NCBI GenBank assembly: GCA_037951165.1
Contig: JBBDHG010000043.1
Location: 3,845,001 to 3,909,000 of the forward strand
Direction: 5' to 3'
Length of the DNA: 64,000 nucleotides
Source: Lophius americanus
Taxonomy: Eukaryota > Chordata > Actinopteri > Lophiiformes > Lophiidae
Under the pieces are notes generated by a model. It saw nothing but the letters and a program-made list of their open reading frames with translations, had not been told where the DNA came from and did no database searches. Numbering within the stretch: the first letter of the stretch is position 1; the number at the start of each line of letters is the position of its first letter. Positions 10,601 through 21,790 of the stretch are shown here, piece after piece. A program made the position numbers and the translations under genes.

Positions 10601-11734
10601 CACGATTAAAAGCGCAGGCCAAGTGATTCCTCCAGGATACAGATTATGTCTTATATTCTCTCTACAACCAAAGAAAGCAGCAGAATGGGCAAAGACCTGT
10701 TTCCATTTGCTTTATTTCAAATGCAAAGGTTTGTCGGACCCTTTGTCGTCAGCATCTTCCTGTCTATGCTTAATTTGCCGGTAGATTCCCCTGTGGAGCT
10801 TCTTCAGGCTCAGCTTCTTGCAGTGCCTTGCCTCCTCCTCTGTTCTCCTCATGCACTTCATGGCCGGGCACTGACCGGGCTAGCATGATTGGCTGTCAGC
10901 GCTACTGAGTGACAATGAGGGAGTTATTCATGAGCTGAGAATTTTCCTTTGGGGTTTTTTTTTTCCACTTTCTGGAGCTTGCACTTATGAAAGAAGCATC
11001 GACGCTTTTGCCAAAAGATCAGTCGTTGCCTGAAAAGGCTTTGCTGTCATAAAGACATAAGACCCCACTGACAGATGAACCGTCATGTAACTGTGGAAAA
11101 TGTCTGGACCATCTTTCTTGAAGCTGTAGAACTTTGTTCACCATAGTTAGTGTCTCGGTGTAGTTGGAGTGTATTTGATAAGGCTTTGAGCCACTACTGA
11201 CGTCTGAACTCACGAATCCAGTCATATTCCTTCCCTTGATTGTGATTCCCTTGAGTGTCACATCAATAGCTGCTAGTCTATCCCTGGAGCTGGAATCTGA
11301 GGTCTGAGGTTCTTCTATGATTCTGCTTCCTGACCTCCAAACCCATTGCTTGTGCTATTTCCCCTGAGGGTGACACACTCGGTCTCCTGAAATACGTTAT
11401 TCATCAGTCTAGCCATTTTCAGCTTTTGCTCAAAAGTCTCTGTGGATAAATTCAACTTGGTGTAAAAGATTCCACAAACCACCGCAGCTTCTGTTTGAAA
11501 GACTTTTGTTTGAATGCAGCTTCGTCTACACCTGCAGATAATGAGAATCATTTTCTAACTCAGAGAACATTTCAACTAACTTCCACCTCCCTTACAGTGT
11601 TTACCTCATGTTGGGGAACATGAAGTGATTAGAGTCATTGTGAAATTCTTTGGAGTGGCACATCCTGAAGAAGTTTCATGAGGGGGAACCAAGATGGCAT
11701 CAGCACACGTCATAATTTACATCACAACTAACGA
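10601..11734. other. Unique stretch, no feature supported
   Basis: Contains open frames of about 80 residues at 10646-10888 (+), 11019-11261 (-) and 11315-11551 (-). None resembles a family I know, and none has convincing splice borders. 10601-10900 has balanced base composition and could be an exon-like or conserved non-coding island, but I cannot support either. Confidence 0.3.
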
Positions 11735-12025
11735 GACCGATGATGCCATCTCGGAAAGCAAGGTTATATCCCCAAAAAGTCCCCAATCCCCTGCATTGTA
11801 CAAGCAATCCCCTGATAGATCTCCTCAATTAAATTTGAAGTTATGACCACAGAATATATGTATTTTTTAAAAGCTCCCAGAAGGGATTTAAATATGAAAT
11901 ACTAAAGTAAAATATCATATATACAAGATATATTTCAATTCATACACACCAGATTTGAATTGAATCGAACCAACGGTTGAAAAATGATTGTCCAAAAACT
12001 CTGATTTTTAAGATAAAGCCCCCCC
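11735..12025 (+). repeat. TIR-1 family repeat, copy 4 (3' truncated)
   Basis: Starts with the family end: CATCTCGGAAAGCAAGG, TTATATCCCCAAAAAGTCCC and CAATCCCCTGCATTGTACAA (11752-11804). It passes through AAATTTGAAGTTATGACC and one module, and stops after the AAGCCCCCCCATTCTTG boundary. The closing half is absent. Confidence 0.7.
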
Positions 12026-14320
12026 ATTCTTGTAACTGTGTGTCTTTTGTCGGGTATTCCAAGCAGTGGGTGCAGCTCTTTTCCTCATTTCAGAGCGATC
12101 AGGCAGCACAATCAGCTGCAAAACCCTTTATGAGCGCAGTTCATAATGGGTTTGGCTTCAAAAGTAGGCGCCAGGAAGCTGTTACAATTCCATTTTACTT
12201 TGTCCAATCTGCCCCGCATTTCACTTTTTGGATAAGAGTCCCAGCCTGAAGACATCTACATGTCAAAGTTCAGCTATATTTATAGCGCCACCTCATGGCA
12301 GGAAATTACATAGTTTGACATACGCTTGCTAGCCTGTTTACCTTATTGCCCTTAAACATGACCAAAAAAAGCCATAAAACTCATTATTCAGAATATTCAC
12401 AGCTTTCAGCCAATGCAGTGCGGCGGAACAGAAAAACCTCGTGTCCGTGGTCCAACAGGACTATTCTCACATCCATGAGAGTCACATTCTGCAGGTATAG
12501 TCATATAGAGGCAGCAAGAAATGTAATATTCATGATCTTCGAGCAGAGTTGATGGAGTTTACCTGGTATATGTTTTTTTGTTGGTGTCCGTCTAAGCAGG
12601 TAAACTCAGAACTTTTCCTATGGATTCAGTTCCACTTTGTGGAGAGGTGCGTTCAGAGGCACGGAATATGTAACTAGATTCTGAGGCTGATCCAAAAGAT
12701 GTAATAGATCCAAGACTCTATTTTATTGAATCCTACCCGCTCCAATCCGAATCTCATTTTGGCGGGACGACGATGATATTTCTCCCGTGGTTGGCCAGTT
12801 CTTTTAGTTAGGGGCTACATAAGAAGCATCATCATCATGCCAATAAGAGGAAGAGTTGTTCTGGCTGTGGTATCACCATAGTAGGATATGTAAATTTGCT
12901 CAGGGGATGTGTGGGCTCTCCAAACTCCCTATAGCTTAAACCAGACCTCTGCCCCATTAGAATACTGAGATTTTACTTTTATGCCACCCGGGTTTCATAG
13001 AAGGAACTCAGGTGAGAACAAGAGAAGTTTTCACGAAGTACATCCATTAAGATTTCATTTTGTACAGTGTGCGTGTGCCGAGGTTCAGCTCTTATTCTCA
13101 TGGAGCCGTTGTATGCTGAATATTTATGCCATCTCGTTCTCCCCGACAAGTCAGTGTAATGCGAGATGTTGTAATACTCGGCAACATCTATTACCTCCAC
13201 ACCTCTCAGAGCGCTGGGCTGAAATGTCATGACAACAGAAGAAAAAGAAAATAACATTAATCAACTGGAGCATTTCATTTTTATTTGCTTGGGATCGAGG
13301 AACGATTATGAGTCACTCACAGAGAAAACTCCGTAAGTGCAAAAGTGGAAACTCGAAACCTGGCCGCATTGAGTTAACCACAAGCTTTTTATAAGCAGAC
13401 CAACTATTACGACGATGACTGATGACTGTGTGAAGGTTTATGAGCTCCACTGCTTTATAAAACTGCACCATGTCAAATGCGGCTTGTGTGTAACCCACCT
13501 ACATGTGCGGCGTCGGCACTGCGGCTTGCTTCCCTCCCACTAAGCCTTCTGGGATTGCATTTGGTTTCCCACCATTTCCCCTCCACATCTTTCACATCAC
13601 TTGGTGGATAGTGTACTGGCAAGAGATAACTGCTAATACCTGTAGGGAAGAACACAGCCCAAATAACATATTTGGAAGAGCTTTTATTTTGAAATTCGAT
13701 ACACACTAACAGAAACAAGTGGCAGCGTTTTCGAACAAACCACACGAGTTAAGGCCATTACTGCATCCAGGCAGAGGGATGAGGTATTCAAAGACCGCTG
13801 TGTTAAGAATGCCTTTATTTTCTAGGTGTTATAATCGTGTTATTACTATACTGGTGGACGGTATTAGCGTTTGTGGGTTTCAGGTTAGTTTAGATAGAAA
13901 CAGAGAAATAAATGAAGTGACACATAAAGAGGTGCAGTTATATTTCCAATTTCTTATTAGATTGAAACAGATACAGATATGGGCTTTCAGGTAATCAGTG
14001 TGAATTTGTGGCGGCTGCAAAGCTTGACCACCCACCCAAGTGTTGATCAGTGTCCGATCTTTCCGTGGAGTTTGGCAGCAGACAGGATCAAAGCATCCAC
14101 TTAGCACATTTCGACATGCGCTACCACAGCCCCTTTTTATATCCGCTGGGGTAATTGGAAACAGATAATGTGCAGCACAGATAAGTTACAGCCCCCCGTA
14201 TGGGCTACAGGGGGTTTCCACAGCATGAGACCTTCACAAACATTGACTTCTGAAACGTTTGTTTTTGTTACTTAATATTGTGTACAACCTTATGTGTGTA
14301 ATGACTTTTCTTCTCCTCCA
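12026..14320. other. Unique stretch, no gene supported
   Basis: About 2.3 kb with several overlapping open frames of 60-94 residues on both strands (for example 12979-13257 and 13719-13994). None has a recognisable domain and they overlap antisense. I found no transposon ends or simple repeats of note. Confidence 0.35.
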
Positions 14321-14324
14321 CCCT

Positions 14325-14695
14325 ATTCTGGGCGTGGGTGGGCTTGGCCTTAGAGAGGAAGTGAGGAGGAAGGCGATCCAGAAGGAGCTCAGAGTGGAGC
14401 TGCTGCTCTATAAGCGCTTCAGGGATCTGATGTTTGCCTCCAGGGTGCCTCCCTTTGGAGGTTTTACAGGCATGCCGCGCGAAGGCCGACCCGGGGGAAG
14501 ACCCAGAGCTAACTGGAGGGATTATATACCTCATCAGGCCTAGGATAGACTTCTGGGTCTCAGCCTTGATGATGGTGCTGGGGAGAGGGTCATCTGTATT
14601 GCCCTGCCTGGCCCACTGCCACTGTGACCTGATCCCAGATAAATTGCATAAAGCGAGTGGAGGAGTGGATGGAAATGGAGACTATGGTGATGATT
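14325..14695 (+). pseudogene. RTE/Rex3-like LINE 3' end
   Basis: The frame reads REGRPGGRPRANWRDYI (about 14478-14530), the GRPRxRWRDY motif at the C-terminus of a very common fish RTE-type retrotransposon. The preceding DNA (GAGGAAGTGAGGAGGAAGGC to GGTGCCTCCCTTTGGAGG) and the following DNA (GCTGGGGAGAGGGTCATCTG, then TGTGACCTGATCCCAGATAA and a GGATGGA tail) follow the same element in order. Stops and small indels break the frame. The 5' part with reverse transcriptase and endonuclease is gone. A reverse-strand relative lies at 46645-47045. Confidence 0.8.
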
Positions 14696-15500
14696 AAAAA
14701 GTGACTAAAACAAATGAAATGGACTGAAAAACTATTTACCGCGCACCTTTTTCAGACTTTTCAGTTTAATCTTCGCCAAAGTCACAGGTGTAATCCCTCT
14801 CTTTGAGCAAAATCTGGATCAAACAGCCAGACTTTAGTCCTACAGAAAAACAATTGGCCTCAGTCCAGCTCACACTGAACCGTAGTTTGGTTAAAATAAT
14901 GGTGTAAAAGCATTTTTTTAATTGTACGGACAGTCGGACAAATTACAGGATGTTAGCACAGGCTACCGTTTCCAGTAAACCAAGGAAAAGCAAAACCAAA
15001 CGAAAGTTAAAAATGAGCGCATCTAAGGTATGTAATAGTGGTTTGATGCTGAAATAAAAAGTAAACTGGGTGGGAAAAAAGGATAGAAAAACTGAAACTG
15101 AAACTTAGCATTTATTTCTATGAGGAGTGTTAGAGATAAAAAAAAAAAAAAAGCCCTTTAGATGAATCCGGGATGTAGATATGTATGAAAAGTTATTTTG
15201 AGTGGGAGCCAAATTACAGTGTCAAATCAAAAGTAACCATATTAAGCATTTAGATTGTATAAAACCCAGAGAGAACTTTGATTCCAGCCTAAGGTGTGAA
15301 AGCGTCTTTTGATGACATTTTCCTTCTTGTCAAATCTTGTGTTTCACACCTAAAACCAATCCTCATTCTCAGTTTCCTGCTGTCCTTGTTTGGGCCTTTC
15401 AGTTATTCTATATTCTCATCAAACCTTCAATGTAAGCCTATCTTCTGCATCATAACTCTGTACTGCTTCTTCTTTCCTCTCCTAGCCATCAACACCGCCG
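14696..15500. other. Unique stretch, no feature seen
   Basis: AT-rich, with an A run at 15139-15153. Nothing recognised. Confidence 0.4.
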
Positions 15501-15514
15501 TAGATCATTTCCTG

Positions 15515-15715
15515 AGCCTGATCAGTTTCATCAGCGTCATCAGCCACCACCGTCACCAGTGTCTGGACTCCATTTCTGACATGAACATTTAGTGAAGGTT
15601 CCTGTGTGGCGTCACACATAAGGGCTGTAGTTTCCTTTCTCATAGCACTGTCATCAAATTCATCATTGAGTCTCTCCGGAGTCATCAGCCACCACCACCA
15701 GCATCTGGATTTCAA
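15515..15715. repeat. Short imperfect direct repeat (GTCATCAGCCACCACC)
   Basis: GCGTCATCAGCCACCACCGT (15534-15553) and GAGTCATCAGCCACCACCAC (15680-15699), each followed by CAG and a TCTGGA.TTC-like phrase, are related segments about 146 bp apart. A third relative, GAGTCATCAGCCACCGCCGT, lies near 24108. This may be an old dispersed repeat or a local duplication. Confidence 0.4.
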
Positions 15716-16583
15716 GGGAAGATATACCTGCTGCTTCTCAGGGAAGATGACATTTAATTACAGTCTCCCCAAAGAGTCTAAGCATCAAAAACATTCTGAC
15801 AGACTCATTAGAACATTCCATCTGCTGCAACTAACAAAAATCTTCAATCAATTCGTTCGTCCCTCATGTCTAAAAGTTACTATTAAAAGTTATTTAAAAA
15901 GTTGCCAAAAATGAACACTAGTCAGACTGGTGTGACATCACAATGTTAGCCTTTCATCAACATGGAGGACATAGGTTCCACTCTCTCTAGTTGTTTTTCT
16001 TTTAAAGAAATAATCTTTTCTGCACATATTCCATTTCAATCGTTCAATTATGTCGCCGAGAATAGCGCAGTGTCTGCAGCCCTGAAACAAAGCGTGAATG
16101 GAGTAGAGAAGATGTTCTGAATTCATAAATTAAGGAGAAAGAAGTGGGGCAGCCTTCTCTCCGTTTCGGTCGAACGTCTTTATCGGATTGGAGTTGAAAC
16201 GAATGTTTTGTCAGTGAATCCTTCTTTTAAAAAGCCTAATCTTTTCCAGAGACTCCTAGTCTTATAATATACGAGCTACGCCGCTTTGACCAGCTGCTAA
16301 TATTAAAAATATGAGATTGGGCTGACTTTCAAAGGAGACTTTCCGAGTCACATGAGGCTGAGTTACGTTTGAGGCTCTTTCTAGTGTTTAATTAAGGTGG
16401 GTGTTGGGCTTCAGAGACCCTTATTAGTCAGACATAATTTATACCACAGTGTAATAACCTTGATCTGGGAACATCACAGTGTCCAAGCATTAAATATCAC
16501 GAGCTATGCTGCAGCAGTAAAAGCGTTTGCAGATTTACTCCTCAGTTTAGCTGTTGTGATTCCATCCACATCTCCTCCTGCCT
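15716..16583. other. Unique stretch, no feature seen
   Basis: No gene or repeat recognised. Small open frames at 15606-15914 and 15938-16126 have no family resemblance. Confidence 0.35.
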
Positions 16584-16650
16584 CTCTTTCACCGCTCCCT
16601 CTCTCTCCCTCTCTCTCTCTCTCTCTTTCTCTTTCTCTTTCCCTCCACTT
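16584..16650. repeat. CT-rich microsatellite
   Basis: Imperfect (CT)n with CCCT and CTTT interruptions, followed by a TTTCTC run. The frame crossing it (16397-16672) is an artefact. Confidence 0.9.
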
Positions 16651-17795
16651 TATCTGTCCTTACAGCTTGTAAAGGCTGAAACAGCCTGAAAGAGACGAGC
16701 CAAAGTATTGATCTCAGGAGGGGGAAGAATTGCTGCAGTCGAACAAACACAAATTGGTGTCAAAGGCTCATCACTCCACTAAAAGACAAGTTTGCCTCCG
16801 ATAAATGTTTATCCTCGATCAAAGGGATCTGACTGAATGGACTTCTTAGACAAAAGAGCCATCAAAGTTCAGAGATTATTAAAAGGAAATATCTTTCTGA
16901 GCTCTAGTGGTTTTTTCTTTTGTTTTAAATACAGTCTTGGACTATTTAACTGCCTTTAATGTGTTTTAAGTGTTTAAGCAGGACGAGCAAGGTCGTAGTG
17001 AGGGAGCGGCTCAGTGGCTATGAAGCCCCTCTGTGTCACAAAACTCCTGCTGGACACGGAAACAACGTGATCTAAGACAACAGGCGTCCAAAATTAATTT
17101 TCTTCCACCGCCAGCCGCTGTCACCTCCCCAAACTGCAGCATTATTCAGTCTCCGCTCTGCTTTTGACACCAGAGCCGAGACTCTACCTCCGCCAGACTC
17201 TACATACACTTCTAACAGCGCCTAATTGGATACCGATGTGCTCCTGATGACCTCCTCCATAATGGCGTTCCCATTAAAAGCCATCGTCTGTACTAAATCC
17301 GGAGAGGAGCAGGAGATGGGAGCTATCTAAACATCTGTTTTTACAAGGAACAGGAAGAGTACACTGATCGTAACCCCTGGAGATGAAAGCGATTGGCAAA
17401 ACAAGGACGTAGTGTAACGTTAATTAAGATAAAGCGTGGGCATAAAGATTTACGGAGCCGGAGGAGATCCCCTGCTCTGGTTTTACATGATGAAGTATCG
17501 CTGTCCGACTACGTGGTCAATCATCTGACTCTTGAAGTTTTGAAAGCAGAGATTCGGCATTAGCGGATGAATGTCGTCGGTGGCAGGTTTATGAGCGGCC
17601 GTGACAAACAGAGTCGCCGTCGTCACACGTCAAACCTGATGACTAAAACTTCTATGTAGCGTCTAAGACGCCGCTTCATCTCTGACTGGGGCGCTTTCCT
17701 CGTCTGCTGCTGTTATTGTTGGCCGTTTCAGAGCTTAATTAAAGCTGCCAGGAACGGGGCGTATCTCTGAGCATAAATCAGAGAGCTCACTGACT
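16651..17795. other. Unique, higher-complexity stretch; possible conserved non-coding DNA
   Basis: About 1.1 kb with balanced composition, free of recognisable repeats and without long open frames. This contrasts with the AT-rich, repeat-laden flanks. In teleost gene deserts such islands are sometimes enhancers, but nothing here proves conservation. Confidence 0.3.
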
Positions 17796-17828
<33 letters not shown>

Positions 17829-18496
17829 ACACACAGACGGAGACACGCGCACACACACACACACAACAACACACACACCCAACCACCTACAAGCATGCAC
17901 AGACACACGCAAATACAATATCACAAACTCACTCACACACACGCACACACAGAGACACTCAAACACACACAGTTACTCACTCACACACTCACACACGGCT
18001 ACACACAGACACAGACACTCAATCACATACACACAGTTACACACACACAAACACAGACACTCAATCACATACACACAGTTACACACACTCACGCACACAG
18101 ACATTTACTCACACACACGTACACAGTTACAGACACACACACACTCACACACACAGTCAAAGACACACAAAATCATGCACAGTTACACACACGCACACAC
18201 ACACACACACACACTCTTACTTACACACACACTCACAAACACCCATTCAAACACAAATTCTCACAAAAAAACACACACATACTCACACACATGCGCACAC
18301 ACAAACGCACACACACACACACTCAAACACTCAGCCCCTCTCACTCACACACACACGCATACCCTCACGCACACACACACTCACAAACACACACTCACCC
18401 CCTCTCACTCACACACACACACGCATACCCTCACGCACACACACACTCACAAACACACACTCACCCCCTCTCACTCACACACACACACACACACAG
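17796..18496. repeat. CA-rich complex satellite with higher-order units
   Basis: About 700 bp made almost only of CACA with ACTC, ACAG and ACGC interruptions. Longer units are visible: the phrase CCCCTCTCACTCACAC recurs near 18336, 18401 and 18466 (period near 65 bp), and CACTCAATCACATACACACA recurs near 18017 and 18059. The 246-residue frame across it (HTHTHT) is a translation of the repeat and is not a gene. Confidence 0.9.
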
Positions 18497-19097
18497 GCAC
18501 GTTGCACTGAGGCTGATCCGGTGCCGCTGTATCGATTGCAGCCTGCAGGGCTTAACCAAGCCTTCAGGATGTCGGGTCCAAACGGATCTGATTTGCATCG
18601 CCGGCGTCTCCGGATTCACTCTCGGTGTCTGCTGAGAGTGAGCTGAGGTCAGAACGAAGCTGAGGAAAACGACACATTTGACACAGCGAGACTTATCTTC
18701 ACTGCTCTGCTTGTGATTCCATCCAAAAAAAAGAAACCTGAGCAGCAGAAGCCAAATGTGAGGTTCTGCCTGTTTTTCCGGTTGCTTGATTGTTTGTGTG
18801 GTCAGTAAACATTTATCCCAAACAAAAACTCTTGATCTCTTAACCCCCTTTTAATATCTTCACTAAGAAAAAAAAAGGGATAATTATTTCTTTGCATATT
18901 TTAATTGAACATCTCAAACACTGTAAAATGACAATGAAACCATAGATTGTTTGTTCAAGCAGGTTTGTTTTTAAAACGTCTTTGTAGGATGACAATCTCT
19001 CTAACGTTAAGATGAAGCAAGTTTTAGAAAACTATTTGACCATAATTAGCCTTTTTTGGTTGAATCAAGTTACTTAATTCTCAATTGCCAGAGTAAA
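18497..19097. other. Unique stretch, no feature seen
   Basis: Contains ordinary sequence and an A run at 18867-18877. No gene or transposon recognised. Confidence 0.35.
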
Positions 19098-19205
19098 TAT
19101 GTCCCGTTTGACCTATGGTGTCCCTCAGGGCTCCATCCTTTGCCCCTTACACTTTAGTATATACATGCCGCCCGCCACTGCGATGTATTATCAACAGGTT
19201 TTAGT
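19098..19205 (+). pseudogene. L2-like LINE reverse transcriptase fragment
   Basis: One frame reads LTYGVPQGSILCPLHFSIYM, the same GVPQGSILGP block of an L2/Rex1-type reverse transcriptase as at 9640-9785. About 35 residues remain. No catalytic aspartates or 3' end are visible. Confidence 0.75.
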
Positions 19206-19594
19206 CACTATTTTCAAAGAGACATAGTGACTCAAAATGAACTCAACCAACCAACTGGGCAGGAAATTAAAATGTTAAGTTGGGAAAAGTGAACCTGGTG
19301 GACTCAATCAGTTTGGACACGTCTAGAAACTTCAGTTTCTCTCTTTGATTTTAGTTTCCGTTTATTCCCATTGACGTTTGATTCATTCATCTGTTTCAAC
19401 AGAGAGTCCTTGATATTTCAATCACCCATGTTTCTGTGTTTGTCTCAAAACCTTGTGGTCTGACTTTGATGGAATTGTGTTGGGTTGACTCTTGTGCCGG
19501 TAAATAGTTGATTTGAGGCCGATTCACATTTGCAAATGAGCCTCAGGACTGCCGGGCCATCGAACGGTGTCCGCCCTTTGTCTTAGATCAGCGG
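19206..19594. other. Unique stretch, no feature seen
   Basis: Nothing recognised. It may hold worn LINE sequence continuing from the left, but I cannot read it. Confidence 0.3.
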
Positions 19595-19656
19595 CAAGAG
19601 AGAGAGAGACAGAGAGAGACGGAGAGAGAGACAAAGAGAGAGCGAGAAAGAGAGAG

Positions 19657-19694
<38 letters not shown>

Positions 19695-19958
19695 AGACAG
19701 AGAGTGAGAGACAGAGAGAGAGACAGAGACAGCAGGACAGAGAGAGAGACAAAGAGAGAGAGAGACAGGGTGGCAGAGACAGAGAGAGAGACAGGGTGGC
19801 AGAGACAGAGAGAGACAGGTTCGCAGAGACAGAGAGAGAGACAGGGTCGCAGAGACAGAGAGAGACAGGGTGGCAGAGACAGAGAGAGAGACAGGGTGGC
19901 AGAGTCAGAGAGAGAGACGGGGTTGCAGAGACAGAGAGAGAGACGAGGTGGCAGAGAC
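19595..19958. repeat. GA-rich satellite with 24-26 bp GGTGGCAGAGACAGA units
   Basis: The left part (19595-19765) is GAGACA-rich. The right part (19766-19958) is a tandem array of about eight units reading GGGTGGCAGAGACAGAGAGA with 24- or 26-bp spacing and single-base variants (TTCGCAG, GTCGCAG, GTTGCAG). Frames of 151 (-) and 85 (+) residues are Ser/Leu- or Arg/Glu-rich translations of the repeat, not genes. Confidence 0.9.
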
Positions 19959-20980
19959 TAGTTAGCGCAGACGTCTCGTGTTGATCAACTCTGTCTCTTA
20001 TTTGCTTTAGTAAATTTGAGACGGTTGAAGACACTGGAGACAAACTCTCAGTGTGTGATTATAGTTTATATGTGTGAGTGTTCTAAAAAGAACTATCCGT
20101 CGGTCTGCTCTGTGACTATTGACAGGATCTCGGGTAGATAACACTTTTAGAGTCACAGAAATATTCTGGACAGTAATTTTCCGTCTGCTCGGGTTTCGGT
20201 TAAAGCGGCATTGGCAGAGTTATGTGCAGTTTGACTTCTGAGACAGATATGCTTATTATTTTTGGTAGAAGTATTACAGTTCAGAGAGATAATATCGTTC
20301 TTGGTTTCCATTTATTGCCTGAAGAACTTATTTCACACCGAGAAAGAAACTTTTGCACATGGTCTGGAATGGAGACCACATTCATGATGGGAGTATCAAA
20401 ATAAGATGTTAAACACTGTCTTTGGAAATAAACAGGAAGTTAAGTGACTTCCCGCCCAATGTTTCATCTGTTGATGATTTGTATATCTTCCAGCTCATAA
20501 GATCTGGCACCATCTTCATCCTGAAGTGGGTCTTTGAAGGGACTCCGAAGCTTAAGAACTTGAGTCATACTCTAAACCCTTGATAGTCCATAATAAGGTA
20601 CGGCCTCATGTGTGCCAAAATAAACATCCCAATACATTTGGGATACAACACTTTAGTCCGCTCTGAGTCTGGTTTACCCTTTTGGATGCCGTTGACATGA
20701 ACCCTAACTTTAACCCTAGAGTCAAAGGTCAGCCACGATTCCCGGTTCTCCTCTGGGGAGTTTTCCTGTCGTTCTTCATTTTTCCCTCTTCCTGTGTCGC
20801 TCTCTCTCTCCCCCTGTGTGCATGTGTGGCTGTGGGCGTGTCCACACACACCTGACATCGGGACTGGCTCCACACCTGCCGGCATTTTTGAAGCCAGTTG
20901 AGACCAGCCTCAAATCAGGCCACGCCCCCCCAACCCTTAGAAGTGATAAATCGGGCAATTAATCGGGCCGTATCCTCTAG
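19959..20980. other. Unique stretch, no gene supported
   Basis: Overlapping open frames at 20565-20885 and 20776-20958 (-) have no recognised domain. No repeat with clear borders. Confidence 0.35.
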
Positions 20981-20981
20981 T

Positions 20982-21085
20982 GCAGTGATTCTCAACTGGT
21001 GGGTAGCGACCCAAAGGTTGGTCACGGACTCGTTTTCATTGGGCCACGGGATTTTGCCTAGGCAAAAAAAAATAAATGTTAAGAA
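20982..21085 (+). mobile_element. hAT-like transposon end
   Basis: CAGTGATTCTCAACTGGTGG (20983-21002), followed by GTAGCGACCCAAAGGTTGG and ATTTTGCCTAGGCAAAAAAAA, matches the CAGxGGTTCTCAA-type terminus of hAT-derived repeats in fish, the phrase around gggtcgcgacccaaa. The opposite terminus was not found nearby. The LINE fragment that begins about 250 bp on may have replaced it. Confidence 0.55.
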
Positions 21086-21329
21086 GAAAACCATTCTTTT
21101 AATTTGAATGTCAGCCTTACGATTAATGCTTGAATAAGTGACTAAATAGTTTTAGTTTGTTTTTGAAAGCTTGTGTCCCCAAGATGCCCTTTTTTTAGTT
21201 TTAATTAAAACGCAGCTAATTGAGTGTAAAAGGGAATATTTCCCTCCCTAACATCGCCACCTGCTGGTCCTTTTCTATTTATCATTAAACTTGTTTTTTT
21301 TTGTGCTGGCATGCCGTATATTTTTATAC

Positions 21330-21790
21330 GTGGTCCCAAACTCAGATCTGGGTCAAAGGTTACCCAAAGGATTCTGGCAGCGGGCTTTATAAAAATGGAC
21401 AGCTGGCTGAGACTGATGGAGTTTTTTTGAATGTTGGGAACTTTGGTTTTGGAGTTGTTAAATTGGAGAAAATGTTGTACCATCCAATAGCTAGCATCAT
21501 TTAGTTTATCTACAGCAGCTATAGGCTTCTGGGGCCGCAGGGTCTCGGCGAAAGACAAACCATAGCAGTGACATGACCCGTTACGTTGTTCAATGATTTG
21601 GCCGTGAGGGAGCACGGAAAGGGAAAATAAAACGGGTCCTAAAATTGAACCCATGTGGTACACCACGGGTAATCCGAGTTGCGGATGTGAGGGATTTCTC
21701 TAAACGGTAAAAATAAAACCAATGAAGTGCGGTGTCTTTGATGCCCACCCAGTTATGACGAGGAAGGCTTTTCAAACTCTTTTTCCCCCC
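21330..21790 (-). pseudogene. L2-like LINE reverse transcriptase pseudogene
   Basis: Two overlapping minus-strand frames join by a frameshift near 21655. The first has NWVGIKDTALHWFYFY and ITRGVPHG. The second has MGSILGPVLFSLSVLPHGQI, then AVDKLNDASYWMVQHFLQFN, NSKTKVPNI and IKPAARILWVTFDPDLS. These are in the order of an L2/Rex1-type reverse transcriptase palm and connection. Where the catalytic YADD should be, the text is CHCYGLSFAE, so the aspartates are lost. The copy stops right after FDPDLS, so the C-terminus and 3' end are missing. Confidence 0.85.

Noticed and set aside
17895..18635. 246-residue plus-strand open frame, the longest in the window
   Set aside because: It is the HTHTHT translation of a CA-rich satellite; the frame is open only because the repeat lacks stops.
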